A stretch of 64,000 nt of DNA from Lycium barbarum (GCF_019175385.1 NC_083337.1:21437885-21501884), one strand, 5' to 3'; numbered from the stretch's first letter, positions 22,553 to 34,979 are shown. Numbers and translations are program-made. The notes: a model not told the origin generated them from the sequence alone.

Positions 22553-22561
22553 CAATCAAAG
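22550..22561 (+). promoter_or_regulatory. Candidate stop-codon readthrough signal at the gag-pro/pol junction
   Basis: AAA TAG CAA TCA AAG: the stop is UAG followed by CAA UCA, which fits the CAR-YYA context known from tobamovirus-type readthrough. Element A has the identical TAG CAA TCA at 7010-7018 on the minus strand, and in both copies the downstream frame stays open into pol. Conservation in two decayed copies argues it was present in their common source. Confidence 0.5.
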
Positions 22562-22607
22562 CAGTCGGGGTTAGATCCGGGGTATGAAGAGGATGATTTT
22601 TGTGTAC

Positions 22608-24867
22608 TGTCACGACCCAGCTAGGGGCCGCGACGGAAGTGGTATCAGAGCAGTTCGTCCTAGGAAGTGTTTACGAGCCATGTCTAGTAGAGTCTTGTTT
22701 ATGATGTGTTGCGCGCCACATCAATAAACAAGAGCCTACGGGGCATTTAGGAAAATGACCATCTTTCTTCTTATGAGATCGTGTGATAGATCTATGTATA
22801 AGATTTTATCCTCCCTAATAGTGTGTTGTGATTTCAGAATGCCGCCCAAGGGAAAAGCTATAGCCGCCCAGAAGGGCAAGACTACGACAAAGAGGCGGGT
22901 AGAAAGAGAGCCTCCGGTGAATATTGGAGAAGGCGAGTCACAAAATGAGACTCCATCTAGCACTTCCTCTACCCCGCCTAATGTGGAAGAGCAAGGAGGA
23001 GCTCCAGCTCCAATTCCTTCGCCGGTTGCTTCGGGTCAACAAATGACCGAGGCCATTCAGTGATAATCATAACATTAGCCTGCGTCCAGTCCTCCTACGT
23101 CCGGGGTATCATCTCATGCCGCCCACTAGTGGTGTCTGCCCATGCCGTCTGGCATGGTGTAAAGCTGTCCGCCTTAGCGGTGACTGCCTGGCCATATAGG
23201 CGCGGTGTTATATCATCATCATACATGCTCATCATAGTATGCTTATCATAATATACTTATCATAATATATTTAGCATAGTACATGCATAGGGCTCAAGAA
23301 CAACTACACTTTACCGGGGTGTCGTAAGGTCGTGATCCCCCGATTTCATTATGGAGCATTCTTTGACATTCTGCCTCACCTTGAAGGAACTAACATATAC
23401 GGTGAGTGTGAGCAATAAATAACATCGTATCATTTTAGGGCTTATAACATGTCTCTTATCTTATATAGCTATTCATAGACATAGGCTTTTAGTTTTCTGG
23501 AATATAGAAACTCATAAAGAGGAAAAAGGGTCATGCTATAGAATTCATGCCATTAGAAAGATAGGACTAGCCTCACATACCTTTGACGTTTAACTAAGCT
23601 ACCGCTTGCTTGTTCTCCTTCGATATCACGTCTCTACCTTCAAGAGAGAATTCGCACTATCGTTAGTTAGTCAACTATAAGAACGCGCTACTATTTCTAG
23701 GGAAAATTGGACAACACTTGCTTTGTTTCTACTACTTTTCCCATATTCTATATCAACTCCCAAACGCTCACAACAACATTCACAATATGATAGACAACAC
23801 TCATCGTTCGTTTACAATATCCGCATTTCACAATTTGTCTTCACTTTCTACATAATCATGGTCATGGTTCATTGTTGCATTTTTCTCACATAGGATACTT
23901 ACTTCATGTTCTAAATGTCATTCTTAACATTTTTACAATCACAAATTATCAATGATCATGGCTCAATTCAAACCTTTACTCAACATTGCTACTATTCACA
24001 CTTTCATGACCCATTTCTTACATCCTTCTATAATCCAAGTGTTTCAACTCTTGCATACCCTAAATAACATGTAAATGCCATAAAACTTACCTTAGATGTT
24101 GTAGGAACAAGCCTTGAGTGGTATTACTCTTCTTGCCCCAAAACCCTAGTTTGCTTCTCTTGAAATTTCTTAACTTGGATGAACTTTGATGAGTTTCATA
24201 CACTTGATTCACTTGGATTCTTGATATTGATCTTTGATTTCCTTTGTTTTCTTGTAGATGAAGAGTGGAGAATATTCTAGAGGTTTCTAGAGAGAAGTAT
24301 CGTGGAAATGAAATGAATTAATGAGCTTGGGTCTCCCTTTTAATGACTTAAAATCTGATCTGGAATGAACAGTAGTTGAAGTGCACAGTGGTCGTAACCC
24401 AGTTTACGGTCCGTATTCCAGTTTACGGTCCGTATTCTGTGGACGTATTAAAGCATAACAGAACCAGAAAGTCAGGCTGAGGACATGGTGGTTTACGACT
24501 CAATTTACGGGCCGTATTTCAGTTTACGGTCCGTATTTCAAGTCGTATTTAACCATTCAAGCATTTGACAGAAAGTTAAAGTTTTGTAAGTTAAAATACG
24601 ACATGGTAGTTTACAGGCCGTATATAACACTTTACGGTCCATATTTCATTTTACGATCGACTGGGCCAAAGTGCAAATCTGCAACTCTCACGTCTTCAAA
24701 ACCAATAATTAGTCATTGTGGAGCATAACCTATCTCTTGTTCCCATTGCCTTTGAAATCTTACTTAGGGTCGTCAAACGTTATTCCCTTCTGATTAAACA
24801 TCGTATACTCGTATTCTTCATTAGTCTATTCATTGTACGTTCACGGGGAAATTTTTGAGGTGTAACA
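22608..24867 (-). repeat. Element C 3' LTR, rearranged (2,260 bp)
   Basis: Plus-strand reading starts TGTCACGACCCAGCTAGGGG and ends GAGGTGTAACA. From 23060 it is collinear with 35689-37496 of the other LTR. Between 22637 and 23059 the LTR sequence expected from 35025-35688 is replaced by an unrelated 423-bp segment. The terminal 29 bp (22608-22636) are normal. Confidence 0.85.
22637..23059 (+). pseudogene. Inverted PBS, leader and gag-start fragment inside the element C 3' LTR
   Basis: It starts AAGTGGTATCAGAGCAG, the tRNA-iMet-type PBS, followed by the leader and a gag N terminus from ATG at 22840 (MPPKGKAIAAQKGKTTTKRR) to MTEAIQ. It matches element C's own PBS and gag (34556-34991) but lies in the opposite orientation to the rest of C. 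The right junction falls at GTGATAATCATAAC, where LTR sequence resumes. Confidence 0.85.
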
Positions 24868-24871
24868 TTCT

Positions 24872-24893
24872 CCCCCCCCCCCCCCCCCCCCCC
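24872..24893 (-). other. Element C polypurine tract (poly-G)
   Basis: Twenty-two C on the plus strand, which is poly-G on the coding strand, followed by AGAA and the 3' LTR start TGTTACACC. Position and composition fit the plus-strand primer site. Confidence 0.7.
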
Positions 24894-25040
24894 TTTTGGA
24901 ACATTCATCCTCGAATGGTAAGTCATCGGGGATTCTAGAAAAATTCTGCCAGAGTTTCCCCTGTAATATGGCACTACCATCCTGTCACAAAAACCCATAA
25001 TATCATTGCCTCACAGGGCTACATCACAATATCAACATAT

Positions 25041-25850
25041 CTATGGCCACACACGACCAAAAGCATGAAAAGTAAGCATATATACCTCATATCGTTGGCG
25101 TTTCATCTTGAATCTCCCCTGGGGGTTGAAATAAATGCGGTACTTGGACTTCATACTCTCTTCCGTTTCCCAAGTCATCTCTTCTCGGTTATTGTTTCGC
25201 CACAAGACTTTAATTGAAGCTACCTCTTTATTTCGAAGTCTTCGCACTTGCCTATCTAGAATAGCAATAGGAACTTCCTTATAGGTTAGCTTTTTTGTTA
25301 CTTGCACGTCATCTATCGGGACAATCTTTGTGGGATCTCCAACACACTTGCGGAGCATCGAAACATGGAAGACTGGATGGACCGATTCAAGCTCCGAAGG
25401 AAAGTCCAATTCATAAGCGACATGACCCACTTTACGAATAATTTTATAGGGTCCAATATATCTAGGACTTAACTTCCCTCTCTTGCCGAATCTCATCACC
25501 CCTTTCATTGGCGAAACTTTCAAAAATACCCAATCATCCACCTGAAATTCCAAGTCTCGTCGGCGATTGTCCGCATAAGACTTTTGGCGACTTTGGGCTG
25601 TCAACAATCGATCTTGGATCACTTTGACTTTCTCTACTGCTTGTTAAATCAGTTCAGGACCTATCAATTGTACTTCTCCTGTTTCAAACCATCCTATTGG
25701 AGACCTGCATTTCCTCCCATATAAAGCTTCATACGGAGCCATTTGAATACTTGAATGGTAGCTATTGTTGTAAGCAAACTCAATAAGGGATAAGTGATCA
25801 TCCCAGCTACCACCAAAATCTAATACACATGCCCATAGCATATCTTCCAA
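25041..25850 (-). pseudogene. Element C integrase C-terminal part and chromodomain
   Basis: The minus-strand text starts [19 protein letters not shown], includes the catalytic-Glu segment ([20 protein letters not shown]) and then an in-frame TAA near 25646 (LI-stop-QAVEK, a CAA to TAA change). After it come the integrase C-terminal GPYKIIRKVGHVAYELDFP and the FHVSMLRKCVGDP motif. The chromodomain follows (VPIAILDRQVRRLRNKEVAS, KVLWRNNNREEMTWETEE), which would target integration to marked chromatin. The protein ends by 25041, about 150 bp before the PPT. Confidence 0.88.
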
Positions 25851-27463
25851 AGTTTGAACAGTACGCTCGGCTTGTCCATCAGTCTATGGATGAAATGTCG
25901 TGCTAAGCTTCACCTGGGTACCTAGACCTTCTTGAAGGACTTCCAGAATTTAGCTGTGAACTGCGTTCCTCTATCTGTGATAATGGATAATGGAATACCA
26001 TGAAGTCGCACAATTTCTTTGAGATATAACCTCGCATAGTCTTCTGCTGAGTACGTGGTTCTAACTGGAAGAAAATGGGCTGCTTTCGTCAATCTATCCA
26101 CGATCACCCATATAGAATCATACTTTTCACGGGAACGAGGTAACCCCACAATAATATCCATGTTGATTACTTCCCATTTCCAAGTAGGGATTTCCATTGC
26201 TTGCAATAGGCCCCCTGGCTTTTGATGTTCAATCTTTACTTGTTGGCAATTTGGACACTGTGCTACAAATTCTGCTATATCTCTCTTCATGCCATCCCAC
26301 CAATACATCATCTTGAGATCATGATATATCTTGGTTGCACCTGGGTGAATAGAATACCGGGAACAATGTGCTTCTTCTAGAATTCGTCGGCGTAATTCTG
26401 CCACACTCGGCACACATAACCTGCCTCGGTACCTAAGAATTCCATCCATAGAAACTTCAAATGGAGACCTCTCTTCTCCATGAGATATGTCTCTGTAATG
26501 GCACAGTTTAGGATCCTCATACTGGTGCTCTTTCACTTCCATGTTCAAGGATGAGACTGTGGGATCATTAACACTAATCCCTGCATTACCCGAATCAATT
26601 ACACGTACTCCAAGATTAGCTAGTTGATGGAGCTCGTGAACTATCTCTTTCTTTTCCGGAGGAACCTCACATATACTGCCCATTGATCGGCGGCTAAGCG
26701 CATCAGCTACTACATTCGCTCTTCCGGGGTGGTACAAAATATTCACATCATAATCTTTCAACAATTCTAACCATCGCCTCTTCCGCAGGTTCAACTCCTT
26801 CTGCTTGAAAATGTACTGAAGACTTTTGTGATCTGTATAGATATCAACATGCACACCATTCAAGTAATGTCTCCACATTTTCAATGCATGAATAACTGCA
26901 GCCAATTCGAGATCGTGAGTTGAATAGTTCTTTTCATGTTTCCGTAATTGTCTTGAAGCATACGCAATAACTCTACCATGCTGCATTAAGACACATCCTA
27001 ATCCAACACCGAAAACATTACAATACACAACATAGCCATCTGACCCTTCTGGAAGTGTTAGGACCGGAGCTGAGGTCAATTTGTCTTTCAATTTTTGGAA
27101 GCTGCGTTCACAAGCATCGCTCCATTGAAATTTAGCCGACTTCTTGGTTAGCTTTGTCAATGGGGCTGAAATAGATGAAAAGCCCTCTACAAATCTTCTA
27201 TAATAACCCGCCAAACCTAGAAAACTACGGACTTCTGTAGGCGTCGTAGGCCTTGGCCAAGTCTTCACGGCTTCAATTTTCTGAGTGTCGACTTGAATGC
27301 CATCATCTGAAATAACATGGCCCAGAAATGTCACAGAAGTTAGCCAAAACTCGCACATTGAAAATTTTGCATACAATTCTCGGGCTCGAAGAATGCCAAG
27401 AACAAATTCGCAAATGATCTGCATGTTCTGATTCCGTGCGAGAATACACCAGAATATCATCAA
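25851..27463 (-). pseudogene. Element C RNase H and integrase core
   Basis: After the end of RT ([20 protein letters not shown]) comes the RNase H ([38 protein letters not shown]), then the integrase HHCC zinc domain ([27 protein letters not shown]) and two of three DDE acidics ([21 protein letters not shown]). The RNase H text YCNVFG replaces the family's usual YCDASG, so the first catalytic Asp is Asn. Frame is lost at FWKSFKKV (a one-base deletion near 25930) and a TAG replaces CAG in [11 protein letters not shown] (about 25887). The block connects to RT by a frameshift near 27430. Confidence 0.88.
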
Positions 27464-27898
27464 TAAATACTATCACAAATAAGTCCAAGAGAGGCCTGAA
27501 TACGTTGTTCATCAAATTCATAAACACGGCCGGAGCATTAGTCAACCCAAACGACATTACTCGGAATTCATAGTGGCCATATCTAGTTCTGAAGGCTGTT
27601 TTGGGAATATCTGCTTCTCTAACTCTCACTTGATGATAACCCGATCTTAAGTCTATTTTAGAAAACCACTTGGCACCCTGTAGCTGATCAAATAAATCAT
27701 CAATCCTCGGGAGAGGATATTTATTCTTTATCGTCACTTTGTTCAACTGCCTGTAATCAATGCACATTCGTAGGGAACCGTCTTTCTTTTTCACGAACAA
27801 GACTTGGGCTCCCCACGGTGATGAACTGGGTCTGATAAACCCCTTTTCAAGCAAATCTTTCAGCTGTGCCTTCAGCTCTTCAATTCTGCCGGAGCCAT
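27303..27898 (-). pseudogene. Element C reverse transcriptase
   Basis: Motifs in order: [68 protein letters not shown] and the catalytic [10 protein letters not shown]. It is close to full RT length. The upstream link from gag-PR is broken near 27890 by a stop (PSY-TGA-M, where related copies have an Arg codon) and a frameshift. The downstream link is broken after HADHLR by a frameshift into the RNase H frame. Confidence 0.9.
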
Positions 27899-29314
27899 TC
27901 AATACGAAGGAATAGAAATAGGCTTGGTGTCCGGCAACACATCAATGGCAAAATCAAGCTCCCGCTCGGGAGGAAGGCTTGGAAGCTCTTCCGGGAACAC
28001 ATCTGGAAATTCATTCACTACCGAAACAGATTGGAAAGCTGGCGACTTTGCCTCGGTGTAATGAACTCGAACTAGATGATAAATATATCCTTTAGCTATC
28101 ATCTTTCTTGACTTAAGGTAGGAAATAAACCTACCCTTTGGAGATGCTGTATTACCCTTCCATTCAAGCACGGGCTCTCCCAGAAATTGAAATCGCACCA
28201 CTTTCATTCGGCAATCGACATTAGCATAACATGATGCCAACCAATCCATACCCATAATTACATCGAAATCTAACATTTCCAGCTCAATTAGGTCAGCTTT
28301 TGTCTGGCGATCACATATCACAATTACACAACTTTTATACACTTGTCTTGCTATCACGGGATCACCAACTGGGGTAAATACCTCGAAAGGTTTGATTGGC
28401 TCAGGTTTCACCCCAATAAAACCAACAACATATAGAGTAATGTAAGAGAATGTAGAACCCGGATCTATCAAGGCATACACATCACGGGAAAATATGGACA
28501 ATGTACCTATAACCACATCCGGGGAGGACTCAAGATCCTGCCGTCCAGCTAAAGCATATACACGGGGCTGAGTGGCACCTGAAGTAGATGCTGCCCCTCT
28601 GCCTCTGCCTCGGCCTGCTGACATCTGAGGAGTCTGCCCTACCGGGCGCGCTGAGGAAGAACCAGCTGCTGAACCTGTAGGCTGAACCCCAACTCTACCA
28701 CTTATCGACGGGCAATCTCTCATCATGTGCCCAACCTGGCCACAAGTATAACATGCATCCGAACTCTGGCGACACTGTTCGGAATGTAATCTACCACACT
28801 GGCTGCATCGCGGTACTGGGGGTCTCCTCTGGCTATAATCTTCCCTGAACTGGGAATCTGAGCCCCTCGAACTCTGGTCCTGTCCTGAATGGAAGGAGCG
28901 ATCAAATCTCCTACCTACGAATCGAGGAGGTGCACTAGTCACCGACTGACCTAAGTGCCTAGAATATGTCTGCCTTGATCCCCCTCTATAATCACTGCCT
29001 GCTCCCATAGATCTGGCCCTCTTGCTTTGTCTTCTATCATTATCACGATCACGTCTTTGTGGTTGTTGTCGCCCCTCTAAATTTTGGGCATAAGCCTGTA
29101 TCCGGGAAATATCCATCCCATCTTGTAGCGAAGCTGTCAAGCAATCTTTGAATAAATGTGGCCCTAAGCCACTCACAAATCTATGTACCCGGTCTCCCAT
29201 GTCGGCCACCATAGTCGGGGCATGCCTAGCCAATGAATTAAATTAAAGGCTATATTCCCGGGCACTCATGTTTCTTTGCCTCAAATTTAGGAATCTATCC
29301 GCTCTAGCTCGGCG
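27899..29314 (-). pseudogene. Element C gag C-terminal part and protease
   Basis: It begins at the element D insertion with the gag text around [20 protein letters not shown]. It continues with two zinc-knuckle-like motifs ([12 protein letters not shown] and [14 protein letters not shown]) and the aspartic protease ([26 protein letters not shown]). The end, [20 protein letters not shown], leads into RT. The protease triad reads D-P-G. A TAA occurs near 29243, before SLARH (AATGAATTAAATTAAAGGC on the plus strand). It joins 34228-34789 when element D is removed. Confidence 0.88.
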
Positions 29315-29695
29315 GACCTTGTTGACACCCAATTTTGTCCCTCCTTTATTTAATTCTATTTCATTCAGACGTCTAAATTTATTAACGAGCTAGATACTTT
29401 ATTTTCACTGCTATTTATATTCACTACTTTTATTTTAACATTACAAATATTAATTTATCACAAATTTTAAATGTTCATCGTCATTTCACTTTCGGGTTTA
29501 GAATCGTTAAATTAATTACAAGACAACACTTTATAAATCCTTACTTTCTATATACTGTTGACACCTAATTTTGTCCCGCATCTCCTCCGAAATACCTATT
29601 TATACTTCTGGTATTTCGAGAAATTAAAAAATATGCATTTTAAGTTTTGCTATAATTATTAGTCTTTTATTAACACCCACGTTTTATTTATTCTT

Positions 29696-29807
29696 TTGCA
29701 GTTTATTATTATCATTATTATTATTATTGTTATTATTATTATTATTATTATTCTTAAATTATCATTTATTACTAATTGTCATTTATTATTATCATTCTTG
29801 TTATTTC

Positions 29808-29868
<61 letters not shown>

Positions 29869-30190
29869 TACTAATCATTATTATCAGCGTTATTTTTTGT
29901 TATCAATTATGTGTCATCATTATCATCGTTATTTTATTATTAATTATTATCATTATTTTATCAATAATTGTTATTTATCGTTATTATTTTTATTTTTATT
30001 AATTTCTATCATCTTTATTATTATTATTAATAATTATTATTATTATTTATTATCAATGTTTTTTATTTACCATTATTATTATATTTATTATTATTTTTTA
30101 TCACCATTATCATCAACATTATCATTATTACCATTATCATTGTTATTTAGCAGTATTGCTACCGCTATTTATTTACTACTATTATTCAGT
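29696..30190. repeat. (TTA)n / (ATT)n microsatellite tract
   Basis: About 490 bp of imperfect TTA/ATT/CAT triplets, purest at about 29812-29865. The long apparent ORF across it (leucine, isoleucine and tyrosine runs) is an artefact of the repeat. Confidence 0.9.
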
Positions 30191-30649
30191 ATTATTGAAA
30201 TTTGCATTTCTCAAACGTTTCTACCAACTTCCGCACACACATCGCATTTATTTCGCACATTTAAATGATAGCGTTTGTTATTAAATATTATTGCACGGTC
30301 ATTTGCGACATCATATAATTTTTACCCGGGTCTTTTTATAATTACATATTTCCGTATTAGGTGATATTCTGGCACCCTTAGTACATCGTTAATCAAAATG
30401 TGTCTCTTATTCAAATTTAGAAGCCAAACTATTTCTTACACTCAGTCCGTATTTTGACTTACCGGACCCCAAATCAAAGTCCGGTTAATTCTTAATATTT
30501 CTGGACTAGACCATATTTTTATCTCAGTTTTTTAGATCAGTCCATGTTTAATTTACTAGTCCATTCTTTTAAATACCCAGTCTAAAATTCGACCCGGTCC
30601 ACAAATGGACCGGGTCCAATTCATTTTTTTCAGCAAATTAAGGGAAACC

Positions 30650-31170
30650 CTTTTAGGGTTTCCCCTTCATTTTTTCGCCTCTTTCTTTTCCTCTTCTTTT
30701 CTTTTCCCTTTTTCTCTCCGCCTCGTCGCCTCCATTCCCGCCTCTCCTTCGCCACCGCTCCCACTCACCCCCCTTTCCCTCCTTCTTCTCCGCTCCCCAC
30801 TCACCCTTGTCCCCCATCTTTTCTCTCTCTCCCGCTCCTCCTTCCCTTTTTTTTTTCAGTACAAGAACAACGAAAACAAAACCTATAAAAAAACAGAAAA
30901 GAACGACAACAGGGGAGAGGGAACAACGAGGAGGAAAGGGAGAAGAGGAGGAAAACCCAGGGCTGAAAACAAAAATCCCCCTACCAAATATCAGTTCTAA
31001 ACAACAAGAAACAGTCGACAATAACTTTATTTGCCTTTTTTTTTACTCCTCTGTTTTAAAACTTTAATCACTTTGATCGGGTTTAGATTCGGATTCTTCG
31101 AGTTCGAGGGTAGATTCGACGACGTCGGCATCCCCTTCACTGCACCCACAAAAGGTTAGTACGATTTTTT
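30650..31170. other. Pyrimidine-rich then purine-rich block inside element D
   Basis: AGGGAAACCCTTTTAGGGTTTCCCC (an inverted repeat) is followed by a C/T-rich run to about 30855, an A/G-rich run to about 30960, then TTTGATCGGGTTTAGATTCGG and CACAAAAGGTTAGTACG. The layout resembles a transcription start, leader and possible splice donor, as some LTRs have. Nothing coding is supported. Confidence 0.35.
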
Positions 31171-34100
31171 TCCTTTCAATTCTGAAGTTTCGAGTATATT
31201 CGCGTGTTTGTTTCAGGGGGTTGAATGTTAGTTTATAACTTGTAGTTATGCGTGTTCAGATTTGTTTAGTTTTGGGTTTTGCTTTTAAGGATGTTTGTAT
31301 GTTTACGTTTTAATTCAGTTCGGGCTTTGTAGTTTAATAGTTGTTAGAATTTATATGTTTATGCCTTAGCTATGTTGGGTTTTGTTTTCAATTTTTGACA
31401 GCATTTAGATGTTCATATGGGCCAGTTTTCTGAAGTTAGTCAATCATAGTCTAATCTTACTCAGTGATTTTCATGCCTGCTTAATGTGTTAATCATGTCG
31501 TTTGATTGTTAGTTGATATGTGTTAGGCATCAAACTTGCTTACGATTAATATGTGTCCTGTTTTGAAGAGTATGATAAAATCATATTTAGTTAACGATGC
31601 TTTCACGAATGCAAATCTGGTTAACGGAGCTGTTTGGTGTGTTAATAATGTTATTACCCCAGTTTAAGTATGCATATCTTGAATTTAGTCCTGTCCAGGT
31701 TTTTTTTTTGGTTTATTGAAAAATCCAAATTTGTTGGCAAAAGGGTTCTGTAGAGTCAATATATGATCATGATATGATTTGTGTGACCAAACTTATCCTG
31801 TATGCTCAAGAATTAAGATTGAAAGGGAGCTGTGAGTCATCATAGTAAAAAAAAAAAAAAGATTTGCAAATAATTTATGCTCAGTATGATATCCTCTAAT
31901 TCCCCTCCTCATCTCAGTTTGTCTATGCTTAACAAATCAGTTTCTGAAATCCTTTAAAATGTTCCACACTTGGCTGTTGGTTTGTTGGCAATTATTTTTA
32001 TTTCTGCCCAGAGTTTGTTTGATTAAACACGTGCAGTGCGTTTAAATTTAGTTCATGTTTCTATTTATGTAAGATCATATTGACGTTCATGCAATATGTT
32101 TTTACTTCTGATATGTCGATGAATCATGAAAACAGACGTTACACTTGAACTGTTACTCGTTGCCATTACCACGAATTATTGCTCTTTGGCTGATGATATG
32201 CTCTCTGACTGAACCACTATTATATTTGAGATGTTTTCCTATATCGTTGCTTCGTCACTGTTTGTCGTGGCTGCCCTTCATTAAACACCTGCTGTCAGAT
32301 AGGCCACTGATGGGCTGTTGTTATGTTTTCTCTGGGAAACAAAATGTTACCTAAAAAAAAGGGGAAATAAGCTTCTCCTCGCTAGAAACAAACAAATTGG
32401 TTTCTCTGTTAAAAGCTGTTGTTTTGGCTTTGGATATTATGAGGTTAAACGTTGTCTATTACCTGATGGAGTTGATCACCTTCTTTCTCATTTCTGTTTT
32501 CATAGTGTTTTCATAGCAGCCCTCGTTTGGTTTGAAATCTGTTGAATTGTACCACCTGCCACTGTGGTTGAAACATGTTTTCTGCTATAATTAGTTGCCG
32601 GTTCAGAGTGATATATTCTTAGTTGTCATTTTGTTATTCAAAGCTGCATTGTTGTTTGTTCACTGTTATGGCTCTGATCCTAGTAACTGCTGTTTTTTTT
32701 TTCTAAAGATTGGACCGTATGCTTCTGAAGCTCCACAATACTTTCTTTCTCCTCCCCCTTTTTTTTTGATTGACTATGTATTTATACATAAGATATGCCA
32801 AATATACACAGCATATCCATAGTCCATTGATTTCCTTTGAGTTATATCTTACATGTTTGACTTTATTTATTGATCGTGTACTAATCTTCCCTTTCTTTTG
32901 TGCATGAACATCGCATACGAGTCCCTCGGACTCATCACTCCTTCCGCATTCGGTGTTGGGCCAAAGCCCAACAATATAATGCTCTCTCTGCCCAGTCTTC
33001 AGTCCACAGCAAAGTAGAAAGTCACTGGGCCAAAGCCCATACAGCAGTAACGGATTGCTATGGCTTTAAAATGGGCCGACCCATTTGATTTTCCTTCCTC
33101 TCTATTTTAGTTCGTCATACATTTTGATTAGCTTTGTACAACTAACACTTTGTTTTATTCTATCTGTCAGCTTAAGTACATTATAAGAGAATTTAGTAGG
33201 TTTTAGCTGTTAGCAATGGGTAGTTAATTTAAGGAAAACTAATAATTAGTTTCATAAGTTTCTTTCTTTCCTTTTTATATTAAATTATTTATAGTATCTA
33301 TAATATCTACTTTTAGAATAATTAACTCTCAACAGTGTAAAGTCATATTTGAGTTAAAGGAACCATATTTTATTCTTATTACCTCTGGGAATTTTAAATG
33401 TCACTAATACGGAAAGAGAATTAAAGAATATGTTGTGGACATCTCTTGAGGTTTATCCCAAAATACGTATACTTTTGACCAAATGTAATTAATAAAATAT
33501 AATCTTGTTTATACTTCTAAAACGCAAATTCAATTGATATATCATCGTTTAGCTTGTTTCAAATATTTAGCAAAACACTGCACAAACTTGCGTCTTCTTA
33601 TGTTTACATGCAAATTACCATATTTATGCAAACCTTAAATAGCATTATTATTTAAAGTCTTTTCAACATTTATTTTTAGAAGGCATTTGAAGCTTCCTTT
33701 TACGCAAATTATTATGTTTTCTACAAGTATTATTTTAAACAACATTATTACTTTCGTTTAAAGTCTTAACAACATTTATAAGTCGTATTTCAAAATAGCA
33801 TTAAAAATACTCTTTCATACGAATTATTGTTATTTTTTTTAAAAGATCTATTTTAAATAGCATTCTCCGCATTTATCTATAACTTTAGTCATATTTATAA
33901 AATTACTTTTCTTTTTCTATAATCCTATATTTACATTTAGCCTAATTAATTTTAAGTCCGGTTGGTCAACCATTGTTAATGGGTCTTAAAGGGTGCCTAA
34001 TACCTTCCCTTTAGACTAATTGAACCCTTACCTAGAATCTTAAGTTTCGCAGACCTTAAACAGAGTTAACTTTAAACATAACTTTAATAAACTTTAGGTG

Positions 34101-34200
34101 TCCTAATTCACCGTAAATAATTAGGTGGCGACTCCTTAAAAACAACAAACAAAAAACAGGAATCTCCAATACGTCATACTTCTAAATTTAATTACTCTCC
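31171..34200. other. Non-coding remainder of element D
   Basis: AT-rich sequence with short ORFs that match nothing I recognise. The block AACAATATAATGCTCTCTCTGCCC at about 32970-33080 has GGGCCAAAGCCCA inverted motifs. The last 230 bp (GGGTGCCTAATACCTTCCC, GGTGGCGACTCC) are the conserved-looking 3' part. Confidence 0.4.
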
Positions 34201-34227
34201 GGGGTTAAAATGGGGTGTGACAGACCT

Positions 34228-34789
34228 CAGGTGGCAAGTAATGACGAATAAAAGAATCTACGAACTCTTGCCAAACCGGAGGAGGCACATTCTCTCCTCT
34301 TGATAGTACCCAGTTGTTATACCATAAAACTGCCACATCCCGGAGTCTATAAGATGCCAACTCCACGGATTCAGTTTCGGAGGCATGGACAATCCTCAAC
34401 GTCCTCAACATCTCATCTATGAAGCCTTGTGGGTCTTCATTCGGCTTTGACCCGAAAAAATCCAGAGGACTTAGACTCATAAAATCACGGGATCTGGTAC
34501 TTGCTACCTGATCACTTGAACTCACATTTTGCCGTTGTGCCTGAGCGGCAACCAACTATGTCAATAGATGTATGGCCTTGGTCATTTGTTGACCCGAAGC
34601 AACTGGTAGAGGGATTGGAGATGGAGCTCCTCCTTGCTCTTCCTCATTAGGCGGGGTAGAGGAAGTATTAGATGGTGCCTCATTATGCGATTCACCCTCT
34701 TCAATATTCATCGGAGGCTCTCTTTCTACCCGCCTCTTTGTCGTAGTCTTACCCTTCTGGGCGACTGTAGCTTTTCCCTTTGGCGGCAT
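34228..34789 (-). pseudogene. Element C gag N-terminal part
   Basis: Start ATG at 34787-34789 (MPPKGKATVAQKGKTTTKRR). An acidic, Ser/Pro-rich N terminus is followed by an in-frame TAG at about 34556, then the gag core (SPLDFFGSKPNEDPQGFIDE, RLRDVAVLWYNNW, WQEFVDSFIRHYLPPEV), where element D interrupts. The N terminus matches the inverted fragment at 22840-23056. Gag would form the particle that packages element RNA. Confidence 0.88.
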
Positions 34790-34979
34790 TTCTGGAATCA
34801 CAACACACTATTAGGGAGGATAAAATCTTATACATGGCTCTATCACACGATCTTATAGGAAGAAAGATGGTCATTTTTCCTAAATTCCCTGTAGCCTTTT
34901 GTTTATTGATGTGGTGCGCAACACACCATAAACAAGACTCTACTAGACACGACTCGTAGACACTTCCTAGGACTGAACT

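Larger units (their letters stand above)
29320..34222. mobile_element. Element D: 4.9-kb LTR-like insertion in element C gag
   Basis: Ends TGTTGACACCCAATTTTGTCC and GGTTAAAATGGGGTGTGACA (TG...CA), flanked by a perfect 5-bp TSD GACCT (29315-29319, 34223-34227). Removal restores the gag segment between HYLPPEV and the downstream frame. A second copy of the 5' terminus, TGTTGACACCTAATTTTGTCC, occurs at 29555, 235 bp inside. No gag or pol is recognisable. GGTGGCGACTCC near the 3' end and the large size suggest an Ogre/Tat-type solo LTR; that assignment is from memory and tentative. ORFs inside are low complexity. Confidence 0.75.

Noticed and set aside
29696..30268. 190-codon ORF rich in Leu/Ile/Tyr
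   Set aside because: Translation of a TTA/ATT microsatellite tract.
30605..31067. Overlapping ORFs on both strands, Arg/Glu-rich or Ser/Phe-rich
   Set aside because: Arise from a pyrimidine-rich block followed by a purine-rich block; no codon or domain signal.
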